The translations under genes and the position numbers were made by a program. This document shows positions 54,455 to 62,396 of a DNA stretch of 64,000 nt, piece by piece (positions within the stretch are counted from its first letter, which is position 1; each line of letters opens with the position of its first letter). The notes below the pieces were generated by a model. The model was given only the letters and a program-made list of their open reading frames with translations, ran no database searches and was not told where the DNA came from. The stretch comes from Gammaproteobacteria bacterium (GTDB lineage Bacteria; Pseudomonadota; Gammaproteobacteria; Pseudomonadales; Pseudohongiellaceae), in the NCBI GenBank assembly GCA_029244985.1, contig JAQWQD010000013.1, positions 17,110-81,109 on the forward strand, written 5' to 3'.

Positions 54455-54958
54455 TCATCTGGATACAACTTCATACATCCATGTGTCGCCATTGGTCACT
54501 GATTCTGAGGAACCCAGCCCTTCATTACCACTAAAGTATTTTCTCGCCAGTTCATTCAGTACTGGAACGATTTCTGTCCCCTCGGTTATTCTCTCAAGGC
54601 GTTGTTCGTAGAGATTGCCATCAATCCGCAAAATGATGCGGTCATCATTTTCCAGATAATGTGGCCATTGTTTCCAGATTCTGCCTTGGACAGTATTCAT
54701 GTAGCCGCTAACAACGAATAAGCGTTCTTCATGAACTGCGAGCCAGACTGTACGAGAACGGTTTGGATCAAGAGTCTGGAACTCGATAAGATCTCGATCA
54801 GTTAAATAACTCCAATCACTTGGCGCTTCGGTTAGCTCGCCAGTAGAAAAAGGACCTCCTGTGAATATCTCTATTGGGCCATCGGTAAAGCGCATACTGA
54901 ATAGGAATATCCCAACCACGACAGCCGTAATGCTCAGCCATTTAAGAACTTTTTTCAT
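54455..54958 (-). CDS. Membrane-anchored small protein, paralogue of the 60.5-61.0 kb gene
   Basis: This 167-residue protein has one N-terminal anchor (WLSITAVVVGIFLFSMRF) and an extracytoplasmic domain. By eye it aligns with the 180-residue protein at 60489: both read GG-F-x-x-GE, then PSDWSY / VSDWSF, a beta-rich middle (VWLAVHEERLFVVSG versus MYLSCSVCDTKYWAS), RITE / RITD, and end in a Trp-containing strand closing with SR. The fold is reminiscent of split-barrel flavin-binding (PNPOx-like) proteins, but no cofactor motif is certain. The ATG has an AGAAGG ribosome binding site. Confidence 0.72.
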   Translation of the reverse strand: MKKVLKWLSITAVVVGIFLFSMRFTDGPIEIFTGGPFSTGELTEAPSDWSYLTDRDLIEFQTLDPNRSRTVWLAVHEERLFVVSGYMNTVQGRIWKQWPHYLENDDRIILRIDGNLYEQRLERITEGTEIVPVLNELARKYFSGNEGLGSSESVTNGDTWMYEVVSR

Positions 54959-55126
54959 TAGAAACCTTCTGTATATTTAATTGGGAACTTACGCGGTATT
55001 GAGCAGATTGGCTAGGCCTAATGAAAGTAATAATGATGTTTAATGCGGTAAATCCTCACTATCATTAGAGACTTCAATTAATTAGAGTAATATCAATAGG
55101 CTGGCACCGGGAAAGAGGAGCAATCA

Positions 55127-55537
55127 ATGATGAAGAGATTCAAATGGTTCTTAGGTTCAATAATGGGATTAGTAGCGCTATTACTCGTACTGCAAACTAT
55201 TGCCTCTGAACGTATAGAAGTAGTTGAGTTGCATACCCTTAATGAATTAGGAGAAGAAGTGACCACAAGATTGTGGGTGGTTGATGACGATGGCTATCAA
55301 TACTTGCGCGTCGGCGCAACTGGATCAGATTGGTTTACCCGTTTACAGGCAAATAATGAATTTGACGTCACGCGTAATGATCGCCGTTACACTTACACCG
55401 CTGAATTAAGAGAAGAGAAGAGCTTAGGAATAAATGCCTTGATGCAAGAGAAATATACTTGGGGCGATACATTCTTTGCGATTATGACTGGGAGTCGAGA
55501 GGGTTCTATTCCAGTTGAACTGCACTTGGCTAACTAA
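55127..55537 (+). CDS. Membrane-anchored nitroreductase/PNPOx-like small protein
   Basis: This 136-residue protein has an N-terminal anchor (FLGSIMGLVALLLVLQTIA) and a domain with TRLWVVDDDGYQYLRVGATGS followed by DWFTRLQANNEFDVTRNDR. That pattern (WVV...RVG...SDWFxxL) resembles deazaflavin-dependent nitroreductase-type split barrels. It is divergent from the related-looking gene at 54455 across 168 bases. The start has GAGGAG; a second ATG follows immediately. Function and cofactor are not established. Confidence 0.72.
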   Translation: MMKRFKWFLGSIMGLVALLLVLQTIASERIEVVELHTLNELGEEVTTRLWVVDDDGYQYLRVGATGSDWFTRLQANNEFDVTRNDRRYTYTAELREEKSLGINALMQEKYTWGDTFFAIMTGSREGSIPVELHLAN

Positions 55538-55812
55538 AATGCTTGTAAAGGACTCACGTTCCTACTAGCTTGTTAGCTGAAAGGTTAGGCTTTTTATGAC
55601 AACCTCCTAGAAAGAAGAATTACGCTTGCTGATTCAAATGGTTCTTGAAAGATTTGTAAATTGGGCATGCAAAAAAAGTGGCACGATTAGGCAGCTTAAT
55701 AAATAATGGAAAAAAGAGTTCCAGAGGGTGTAGACCGGGTTTCCGAGAAGTTCAAACCAGAAGCCTAAAACTAAAGGGTAGTATAGCATTGAAGAAACTA
55801 CGGAGAATAACG

Positions 55813-56619
55813 GTGAAAAAAATACTATTTACAGCGATCGCTCTATTAATTGTATCCAATGCCAACGCAGATCTAAAACTTTATGTGTTTGATTGTGGCC
55901 ACTTAAGCTTTGCCGACGTCAGCAACTTTGGTATCACAAATGAAGAAACAGAAGTAAGGGAATTATTTGTACCGTGTTATCTGATAGATCATCCAGACGG
56001 AAAAATGATTTGGGATGCGGGACTTCCACTCGACATTGTTGGCCCGCGGCAAGAAGACGCCACTAGCTGGTACGAAAATTCAATAATTGATCAGCTTGAT
56101 GCCATCGGTGTTTCTCCACAGGACATTGGTTATACTGCTTACTCTCATTTTCATTATGATCATGTTGGTGCGGCGAATGAATTTAGTACTGCAACGCTGC
56201 TGATACAAGAGACAGAATATATGGCGGCTTTTCATGATGCAGAATCTAATCCTGTTTTTCGTCCGCCGCTGTACAGTGAATTAGTAAATTCTAGAAAAGT
56301 TTTATTGCAAGGCGATCACGATGTTTTTGGAGACGGTAGTGTCGTAATAATATCCGCTCCTGGTCATACTCCAGGTCATCAGGTGCTCAAATTAGAGCTA
56401 GAAAATTTTGGCCCTCTTGTGCTCTCTGGAGATCTCTACCATTTCGAAATTAGTCGTCAATTACGTAGAACGCCTGTTTTTAATACTGATGCTGAAGAAA
56501 CATTGCGCTCTATGAACAGAGTAGAAGTGCTGACTCAAGAAGCCGGTGCGACTTTCTGGATGGAGCATAGTTTGGAACTGGCAAACTCGTTAAATTTGGC
56601 GCCTTACTATTACGACTAA
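55813..56619 (+). CDS. Periplasmic metallo-beta-lactamase-fold hydrolase (lactonase-like)
   Basis: This 268-residue protein has a Sec signal (MKKILFTAIALLIVSNANA) and an MBL fold. The metal site is SHFHYDHVGAANEF, with H112, H114, D116 and H117, and further ligands in APGHTPGHQ and the SGDLYHF segment. The arrangement resembles AttM/AiiA-type N-acyl-homoserine lactonases. The start is GTG at 55813 with GGAG eight bases upstream; the 45 open codons before it are basic and non-signal-like. It precedes a small membrane protein gene by three bases. Confidence 0.88.
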   Translation: MKKILFTAIALLIVSNANADLKLYVFDCGHLSFADVSNFGITNEETEVRELFVPCYLIDHPDGKMIWDAGLPLDIVGPRQEDATSWYENSIIDQLDAIGVSPQDIGYTAYSHFHYDHVGAANEFSTATLLIQETEYMAAFHDAESNPVFRPPLYSELVNSRKVLLQGDHDVFGDGSVVIISAPGHTPGHQVLKLELENFGPLVLSGDLYHFEISRQLRRTPVFNTDAEETLRSMNRVEVLTQEAGATFWMEHSLELANSLNLAPYYYD

Positions 56620-56622
56620 TGG

Positions 56623-56931
56623 TTGAAATTGATTACCACTAACCCCGAATGGGAGGACTCTTTGTTTACTGGCTCACTCTGGTTTAAATCCTTATTCTGT
56701 GGATTTTTAGTGGGTATTATATTCTTAACAATTGCACCACTCGGTCTTGCCATATCTTTTATAGAAAGTTTGAAACCTGTTCTTGCTCCAGGCACTTATT
56801 TGTCTGAACTAATTCTTGGTGGGAGCAGTGGTCTGCTGTATTTTATTATCACCATTGCAGCTAATGGGCTAATCTATACAGCGGCTTTTTTCATTCTTTT
56901 TCTTGCGCGTAAAAAAGTTAAGAATTCTTAG
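56623..56931 (+). CDS. Small two-helix membrane protein
   Basis: This 102-residue protein has two transmembrane segments (SLFCGFLVGIIFLTIAPLGLA and LLYFIITIAANGLIYTAAFF) and a basic C-terminus. It is not recognised as a family member. Its TTG start is three bases from the stop of the lactonase-like gene, so it is probably co-translated, but the ribosome binding site is poor and a later TTG could be used. A role connected to the hydrolase is possible by position only. Confidence 0.6.
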   Translation: MKLITTNPEWEDSLFTGSLWFKSLFCGFLVGIIFLTIAPLGLAISFIESLKPVLAPGTYLSELILGGSSGLLYFIITIAANGLIYTAAFFILFLARKKVKNS

Positions 56932-56996
56932 TTTTTCGATATCGCGCGACTATTCGACCAGTCTTATCGCTCATACGTGATGAGCCGCAGGCTTGT

Positions 56997-58124
56997 CTAC
57001 ATAAGCCCGGAAATAGCACGAACACGGTGACTTTCGCTGTCGGTGACATAGACGAGACCGTTGTGAACACAAACACCATGAGGACGGTTCGTCATGCAGT
57101 TTAGTGGGTCGCCATCGGGTCCATCACCTCGTTCACCATTGCCGAGCACGGTATCTATTAGTCCGGTAGCCAAAGACATGCGACGGATTACATGATTCTC
57201 GGTGTCTACAATGTACAAGGAATGATCTTGGCGTGAGTACGCGATTCCCTTAGGCCCATTAAAAGTGCAGTTGATTGCAGGGCCGCCGTCTCCGGTGTAT
57301 CCCTGCTCGCCAGTTCCAGCAATTCGCTGCAGTCGGTTACCCGCTATGTCAATCTGAAAAATCGCGTTGCCTTCTCTTAATACCAAATAGGCGTTGCCAT
57401 CAGGGTCAGTATCTATAGACCGCGGTCCTAACAATGGTGTTCCTTCCAGAGGGCCGGTATCTGGTGTTTGAACGCGCTCGCCAGTGCCAGATAAGGTGTT
57501 AATAATTCCAGTCTCGCGACTTACAATCCGGAGGCGGTGATTACCGATATCGCATATGAGTAAGTTGCCACTAGAATCAAAAGCGATACTATGAGGACGA
57601 TTGAGCTGCGACAAAACTGCTGATCTACCATCACCATCATCACCCGGGTCACCATTACCGGCCAGGGTTGTGACTAAACCGGATTGGGCAGCGATGCGTC
57701 TTACGCTATGTGAGTCCCGTTCAACAATATAGAGATTGCCCTGCTCATCCCAGCGAATTTCATGGGGCGCATTGAAGGATGTTTCTCTAGGCCTGCGGGA
57801 TTCGGCTATAAATCCTTTTTCACCATTGCCAGCGATAGTACTTAACCTATTGGTTTCCAAATTTAAGCGGCGGGTTCTTCCCGTATCGACTTCACAGAAG
57901 TAAAGATCATCACCAGGGCCGATGACTACACCATAGGGATTATTAACAGGCGTTTCAGTTGCGATGATGCCGCCACGACCTTCATCTTCGTAGCCTGCAA
58001 CTCCAGTTCCTGCAACAGTAGACACTCGCCAGCTTTGTTGTGCCATACTTATTCGCGGAATAGCAAAAGCAGTGGAAGTGACTGCTACCGCTTGTAAAAA
58101 AGAACGCCTGGTTGAATTAGTCAT
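56997..58124 (-). CDS. Tat-exported NHL-repeat beta-propeller protein
   Basis: This 375-residue protein has a twin-arginine signal (TRRSFLQAVAVTSTAFA) and about six NHL blades, each with the pattern P-x-G-x-D-x2-G-x-L-Y-I-x-D (examples NPYGVVIGPGDDLYFCEVD, RPHSIAFDSSGNLLICDIG, GPKGIAYSRQDHSLYIVDT). Repeats of AGNG(D/E) separate them. NHL propellers bind partners or act as lactone hydrolase/lyase-like enzymes; no catalytic residues are assignable. Tat export suggests folding in the cytosol, often with a cofactor or metal. The ATG has AAAGGCG. Confidence 0.87.
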   Translation of the reverse strand: MTNSTRRSFLQAVAVTSTAFAIPRISMAQQSWRVSTVAGTGVAGYEDEGRGGIIATETPVNNPYGVVIGPGDDLYFCEVDTGRTRRLNLETNRLSTIAGNGEKGFIAESRRPRETSFNAPHEIRWDEQGNLYIVERDSHSVRRIAAQSGLVTTLAGNGDPGDDGDGRSAVLSQLNRPHSIAFDSSGNLLICDIGNHRLRIVSRETGIINTLSGTGERVQTPDTGPLEGTPLLGPRSIDTDPDGNAYLVLREGNAIFQIDIAGNRLQRIAGTGEQGYTGDGGPAINCTFNGPKGIAYSRQDHSLYIVDTENHVIRRMSLATGLIDTVLGNGERGDGPDGDPLNCMTNRPHGVCVHNGLVYVTDSESHRVRAISGLM

Positions 58125-58585
58125 AATTTCGCCTTTCTAGGTTTACGTTAGCCCAGGAGTGAATTTATTGAATCTCCTAAGTTTGCCTTCAATTTGTCGT
58201 TAGTCAAGTCTCCGGTAATGGTATCAAAGTTGGAATTAAAACTTGTAATCAGTAGGCCTGCTTTTACTTTCCCACTAAAACATTGTTCTAGTTCTGCTGT
58301 TATCGTCTAGACTGTTTGTTCGCCACGAGGACGTAAGACATTTGCTAATAATACGGCCGTGGGCACTATTCTGCTCGGCAAAGGAAATGATTAGGGCCTC
58401 AATAACGCCGAAAACAGAGCTTGTGTTTTAAGTCTGTCCCAAATATTCTCATAATGCTGCTTTGGGAAGAACCAACGAGAGCACTAACGCTAGAACAAAC
58501 ACAAGAACAGTTCCCATGCATTTATTGCTTGAAGTTAGCAAGCAAATGCGAATGAGAGCGAAAGAAAGATTGAAGGAGAAGCTCA
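58125..58585. other. Divergent intergenic region, 461 bases
   Basis: This gap must hold promoters for the NHL propeller gene (minus) and the dienelactone hydrolase gene (plus). Besides a possible 52-codon gene fragment on minus (58148-58306) I see no RNA gene, strong hairpin or regulator site. Confidence 0.4.
58148..58306 (-). pseudogene. Possible 3' gene remnant
   Basis: A stop-to-stop frame encodes about 52 residues with an alternating beta-strand look (SGKVKAGLLITSFNSNFD, ITGDLTNDKLKANLGDS), but no ATG, GTG or TTG start. It could be the tail of a decayed lipid- or surface-protein gene, or a chance frame. Nothing upstream in other frames gives a convincing continuation. Confidence 0.22.
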
Positions 58586-59464
58586 ATGTGCGATAACGAT
58601 ACACAAAAAGATGTAGACGAGTATTTAAGCCGCCACCCCGAAATGACTCGCCGGGATTTCACTAAACTAGCAACAGGTGCTGGTCTGGCGATGATGTTCC
58701 CGCCAATGGCTAACGCCCAATCAGTGACGGAACGTGATGTGGAAATTCGAACACCGGATGGCGTTGCGGATTGTTATTTCGTAACCCCTTCAAGTGGAGC
58801 CCATGCAGCAGTCTTGGTGTGGCCTGATATTCTTGCCTTACGACCTGCCTTCCGCGAAATGGGTAAGCGTTTGGCGCGCTCTGGTTATGCGGTTTTAACG
58901 GTTAATCCTTTTTATCGTGATTCTCGTGCGCCAGTTGTGGGTCGAGGAGCAAGTTTTGGACAACCTGAAATTCGAGAGATTGTCCTGCCAATGGCGGGCA
59001 ACCTGAACGCGGATACGCATTTTACTGATGCTCGGGCTTTTGTTAGTTGGTTAGATGATCAGCCTGAAGTCGACACCAACAAAGGCATAGGTACAACAGG
59101 CTATTGTATGGGCGGCCCAATGGTTATGCGAACCGTGGCTGCAGTTCCCGATAGATTGGCCGCAGGTGCAACCTTTCACGGTGGTGGATTGGCGACAGGG
59201 AATCCGGACAGCCCGCATTTGCTCATTCCAGATACTCGAGCATCAATGCTGCATTGTGTTGCCCAGAATGACGATGATAATAATCCGGAAGCAAAAGAAA
59301 CGCTTCGCGAAGCTTATGCTGCATCGAGCATTAACGCAGAAATCGAAGTGTACGACGACGCGATGCATGGTTGGTGTGCCATTGATTCACAGGTCTACCA
59401 TCAAGCCCAAGCGGAGAGAGCTTGGAGTCGTTTATTGAATTTGTTTGAAAACAATCTTGGTTAG
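58586..59464 (+). CDS. Tat-exported dienelactone hydrolase family protein
   Basis: This 292-residue alpha/beta hydrolase has an N-terminal twin-arginine signal (TRRDFTKLATGAGLAMM; about 44 residues with a preceding acidic leader). The nucleophile is Cys at about residue 174 (GTTGYCMGGPMV), as in DLH, with His ~261 in AMHGW and an Asp in the QNDDDNN loop. DLH-type enzymes open lactones in the cytosol; export here is notable. The ATG has a purine-rich GGAG ribosome binding site. The gene ends at a bidirectional terminator shared with the convergent propeller gene. Confidence 0.9.
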   Translation: MCDNDTQKDVDEYLSRHPEMTRRDFTKLATGAGLAMMFPPMANAQSVTERDVEIRTPDGVADCYFVTPSSGAHAAVLVWPDILALRPAFREMGKRLARSGYAVLTVNPFYRDSRAPVVGRGASFGQPEIREIVLPMAGNLNADTHFTDARAFVSWLDDQPEVDTNKGIGTTGYCMGGPMVMRTVAAVPDRLAAGATFHGGGLATGNPDSPHLLIPDTRASMLHCVAQNDDDNNPEAKETLREAYAASSINAEIEVYDDAMHGWCAIDSQVYHQAQAERAWSRLLNLFENNLG

Positions 59465-59491
59465 TTACAGTCGTTCAAAGAAGGCGAGGAG

Positions 59492-59522
59492 AAAAAGGCG
59501 GTGAGAATTCATCGCCTTTTTT
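59492..59522. terminator. Bidirectional rho-independent terminator
   Basis: AAAAAGGCGGTGA pairs with TCATCGCCTTTTT (one G-T pair) around a GAAT loop. A-run on one side and T-run on the other serve both converging transcripts. Confidence 0.9.
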
Positions 59523-59529
59523 ATATGAA

Positions 59530-60477
59530 TTACTGATTTTCTATATTAGCTTTCTTGGTCCAGTAAATATCAAAACTTCCCAAATTGTTGTCGGAACGTG
59601 AGGAGAACCAAGAAAAGGAATCAGCACCAGGCGGCAGTGCAGGGCACATATCTTCGGCTGATGTATTTACTGTTGGCCCTAGGTTAAAGGAAGTATCCCA
59701 GCTGTTCGGTCCCATTTGCATCGCTCCATAAATGTCTCTCCCTCCAAAACCACCTGGACGCGTTGAAGTGAAATACACCATTCCATCGGTGTCCTGGGTG
59801 AAGTGAAACTCTTCTGCAGCCGTGTTTATGTTGGGGCCCTGATTTATAGGGTCCGTCCAGTTACCACCCTCATCTTTTTGGCTGCAATAAATGTCAGAGC
59901 CACCATAGCCTCCAGCTCGCATCGAAGCGAAACATAGTGTCACGCCATCCTGGAGAATCGCTGGACAGTGCTCGTTACCTTCGTCAGTACTAATGGGATA
60001 GGGGAGTAATTCAGGTTCCGTCCATGCGCCGTTTACTCTGTTGGTAACAAAGAGGTCAATTGCATTGCCATCTGAGGCCAATCGATCCGACCTAAAATAG
60101 ATGGTATTGCCGTCTGCCGTAATCCATGGTTCGCGATCATCCCCAGCGCGCAGGGGGTGGACATCTGTCGCAGGCGCCGCATTGATAGGGATTCCCATGT
60201 TAATTGGGGTATCCCAGCTTCCTGTTTCCTCGTTAAAGCTTGCTAAATAGAGATCTTTTGGGTCACCGGGTGCTACTGCCATGTCTTGACGAGCACTGCA
60301 ATAAACCATGGTGCCGTCATCAGCAAAAGATAATTCTCCTTCTGCCCACATGGTATTAATAGGCGCGCCAAAATTGTGGACGGCCAGATCGATCCAACTG
60401 CGTTCTTGAGCTTGGGTAGAGAAACTAAGAAAACCAAACATAATGATTAGGCTTGGATAAAACAACATTGCTTTCAT
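59530..60477 (-). CDS. Exported WD40-like (PD40) beta-propeller protein
   Basis: A 315-residue protein with a Sec signal (MLFYPSLIIMFGFLSFSTQA) and PD40 blades of the OmpA/TolB-adjacent type: ELSFADDGTMVYCSARQD, EPWITADGNTIYFRSDRL, FTSTRPGGFGGRDIYGA, and SFSWFSSRSDNNLGSFDIYW. Four to six repeats of N-x-G-P-x-(I/V)-N-(T/S) punctuate them. The ATG at 60477 has an AGAGG ribosome binding site; a frame extended to 60522 would overlap the end of the upstream gene. It may bind a carbohydrate or peptidoglycan. Probably co-transcribed with the 60489 gene. Confidence 0.85.
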   Translation of the reverse strand: MKAMLFYPSLIIMFGFLSFSTQAQERSWIDLAVHNFGAPINTMWAEGELSFADDGTMVYCSARQDMAVAPGDPKDLYLASFNEETGSWDTPINMGIPINAAPATDVHPLRAGDDREPWITADGNTIYFRSDRLASDGNAIDLFVTNRVNGAWTEPELLPYPISTDEGNEHCPAILQDGVTLCFASMRAGGYGGSDIYCSQKDEGGNWTDPINQGPNINTAAEEFHFTQDTDGMVYFTSTRPGGFGGRDIYGAMQMGPNSWDTSFNLGPTVNTSAEDMCPALPPGADSFSWFSSRSDNNLGSFDIYWTKKANIENQ

Positions 60478-60488
60478 AATGTGCCTCT

Positions 60489-61031
60489 TTAGCTGCGAGA
60501 AGTAATTTGGAACGTCCACCACCGGTCTGGACGTTCTGCGTCGGGATCCGGCGCTGGGTTATCCAGTGCTTGATATATTTGTAGTTTCGCGACTCGCGCA
60601 CGCCAAGCCCTATCCATACTGGCAGGATCGGTTATGCGATTTACATATACTGGATAGGTAACACCACTTAAACGCATTACCCCGACCTCATCTGAACCTA
60701 CTTTGCTAGCCCAGTATTTTGTATCACAAACAGAACAGCTTAAATACATTTCGCCTTCAGGCGTTGACATACAATTTAAGTTAATCGAGTGCGGCCGGAT
60801 CCCAGCATAAATCTGCAGCTGGCACAGCGGCACCTGGTTTGCGAATGACCAATCAGAAACGGGTTCATTATTACTCTCACCGAAGAGGAAGCCTCCCGGT
60901 GTTCTCACACAAGGACAAGTCGCGGAATAAATGATAAATCCAACAATGCCAATAGCAAGCAGGGCAGCAAGTGAGCCACCTACTAGTACCTTAACTTTCG
61001 AGTTTCTTGCTACAACTTGTTCTTCCGACAT
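60489..61031 (-). CDS. Membrane-anchored small protein, paralogue of the 54.5-55.0 kb gene
   Basis: This 180-residue protein has an N-terminal anchor (VLVGGSLAALLAIGIVGFIIYSA), two Cys right after it (CPC), and a domain alignable by eye with the protein at 54455 (SDWSF, beta-rich middle, RITD, terminal SRS). It has four extra Cys (CQLQIY, NCMST, LSCSVCDTKYW), which suggests metal binding or disulfides in the periplasm. The ATG has GAGGAAG seven bases upstream. Together with neighbours it makes a minus-strand run of five genes. Confidence 0.72.
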   Translation of the reverse strand: MSEEQVVARNSKVKVLVGGSLAALLAIGIVGFIIYSATCPCVRTPGGFLFGESNNEPVSDWSFANQVPLCQLQIYAGIRPHSINLNCMSTPEGEMYLSCSVCDTKYWASKVGSDEVGVMRLSGVTYPVYVNRITDPASMDRAWRARVAKLQIYQALDNPAPDPDAERPDRWWTFQITSRS

Positions 61032-61054
61032 AGCACTTCCTCTCTGTTTTAAGT

Positions 61055-62320
61055 TTATTGTCTAAGAGTTAACTGGAAATCTAAAACCATTTCTTCACTA
61101 AGCGAATGACCAAAGCCTGGTTCGCTCGGGGCAAAGACATAGCCGTTTTCTACCCGGCAGGACATGGCATCAAGTATGGCCGATCCTTCGGGAAAGCTTT
61201 CAGCCATAGTACAACTCGGGGAGGTTAAAGCAATAGGAAAGCCCCAAGAGCTAGCGCCGCGGTGGGGAATTATTTCCAAGCCAGCCGCTTCTACCAAGGC
61301 GGAAATACGGCGACCAGCGGTAGTGCCTCCACACCAAGTAATATCGGGCTGTAAAATTTCTGCTGAACCAATTCCCACTAGCACTTTAAATCCATGTTCG
61401 GTGTATTCGTGCTCACCACAGGCTATACGTGTCCAGCCTTCTCCTTTACCACCGATGCGGTTTACTAGTTCAGCATAACCGAATACGTCATCTGGAGATA
61501 ATAGCTCTTCCATGAAGTACAACTTTGCTTCGCGCAACCTTTCACAAAAAGGAATTGCCCATTCGACGGTCCCATCGCGAGATACGCAATCAGTCATTAT
61601 TCTTACATCAGGCCCGAGTACATCCCTTGCTTCAAGCACAGAATCCACAAAATCATCAAGTACAACAGATGGTGTTCGCGGACCGCCATAAGTAGTCCGT
61701 TTGAAGTTTTTAACTCCTCGCGATCGCGCCTCAACAAAATCGCCATTAGTTTGATAGATTTCAATTCGATCGCGATTGGCCCCGCCAAGCAATTGGTGTA
61801 CGGGCAAGCCCGCATGCTTACCAGCAATATCCCAAAGAGCATTGTCGACAGAACTAAGAGCCATGGCAAAGATGCCACTTCGCCCGTAGAAAATACTGGA
61901 GGTATACATCTGGTCCCAGAGTTGTTCAACATTGAGCGGGTTTGTATTTAGTAACAAATATTGGAGATGACCTTCGATTATCTCCACTGAAGCACTGCCC
62001 CCAGCTCCCATTCCGAAACCGGTAATGCCTTCATTGGTTTTAATGATGGTGATGATTGCTGAGGGAAGCTGTTCAAATGGACCGCCGAAGCGCCATCGAC
62101 GGGGATCATCATCGCCATCGAAGCTAGGGGCATCAAGCAATCCATCGGATCGCTGATTTATGTATATTGGATAGGCCTTAACTTCGCGAATACGTAGACT
62201 TGAAGACTGTGCCCACAAGGGAAATGGAGACACTGCGCCAGCCGCAGCCGATAACGCTGCAAAAGCGCTTGCCTTTTTTAAAAACTGTCGCCTGCTTTGG
62301 TTTTTATTGTTCTTGCGCAC
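61055..62320 (-). CDS. Tat-exported enolase-superfamily dehydratase (rhamnonate-dehydratase-like)
   Basis: This 421-residue protein has a twin-arginine signal (SRRQFLKKASAFAALSAA) and the mandelate racemase/muconate lactonizing enzyme fold. Metal ligands are at about D244 (MTDCVS), E271 (FMEELLSPDD) and E303 (CGEHEY); ILQPDITWCGGTTAGRRISAL and IIPHRGASSWGFP resemble L-rhamnonate dehydratase, so a sugar-acid dehydratase is likely. Enolase-superfamily enzymes are normally cytosolic; the exported form is notable. The start is GTG with GGA upstream. No sugar-acid transporter is adjacent. Confidence 0.88.
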   Translation of the reverse strand: MRKNNKNQSRRQFLKKASAFAALSAAAGAVSPFPLWAQSSSLRIREVKAYPIYINQRSDGLLDAPSFDGDDDPRRWRFGGPFEQLPSAIITIIKTNEGITGFGMGAGGSASVEIIEGHLQYLLLNTNPLNVEQLWDQMYTSSIFYGRSGIFAMALSSVDNALWDIAGKHAGLPVHQLLGGANRDRIEIYQTNGDFVEARSRGVKNFKRTTYGGPRTPSVVLDDFVDSVLEARDVLGPDVRIMTDCVSRDGTVEWAIPFCERLREAKLYFMEELLSPDDVFGYAELVNRIGGKGEGWTRIACGEHEYTEHGFKVLVGIGSAEILQPDITWCGGTTAGRRISALVEAAGLEIIPHRGASSWGFPIALTSPSCTMAESFPEGSAILDAMSCRVENGYVFAPSEPGFGHSLSEEMVLDFQLTLRQ

Positions 62321-62396
62321 GGATTATCCAGTTTTGCCTTGTTACTTAAAATCTCAATATGATGTGTGGACATCAAACTTTCAAAAAGGCTTGAAT

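Noticed and set aside
55678..55812. 45-codon N-terminal extension of the lactonase-like gene
   Set aside because: Basic, non-conserved stretch preceding a clean signal peptide; the GTG at 55813 has the ribosome binding site.
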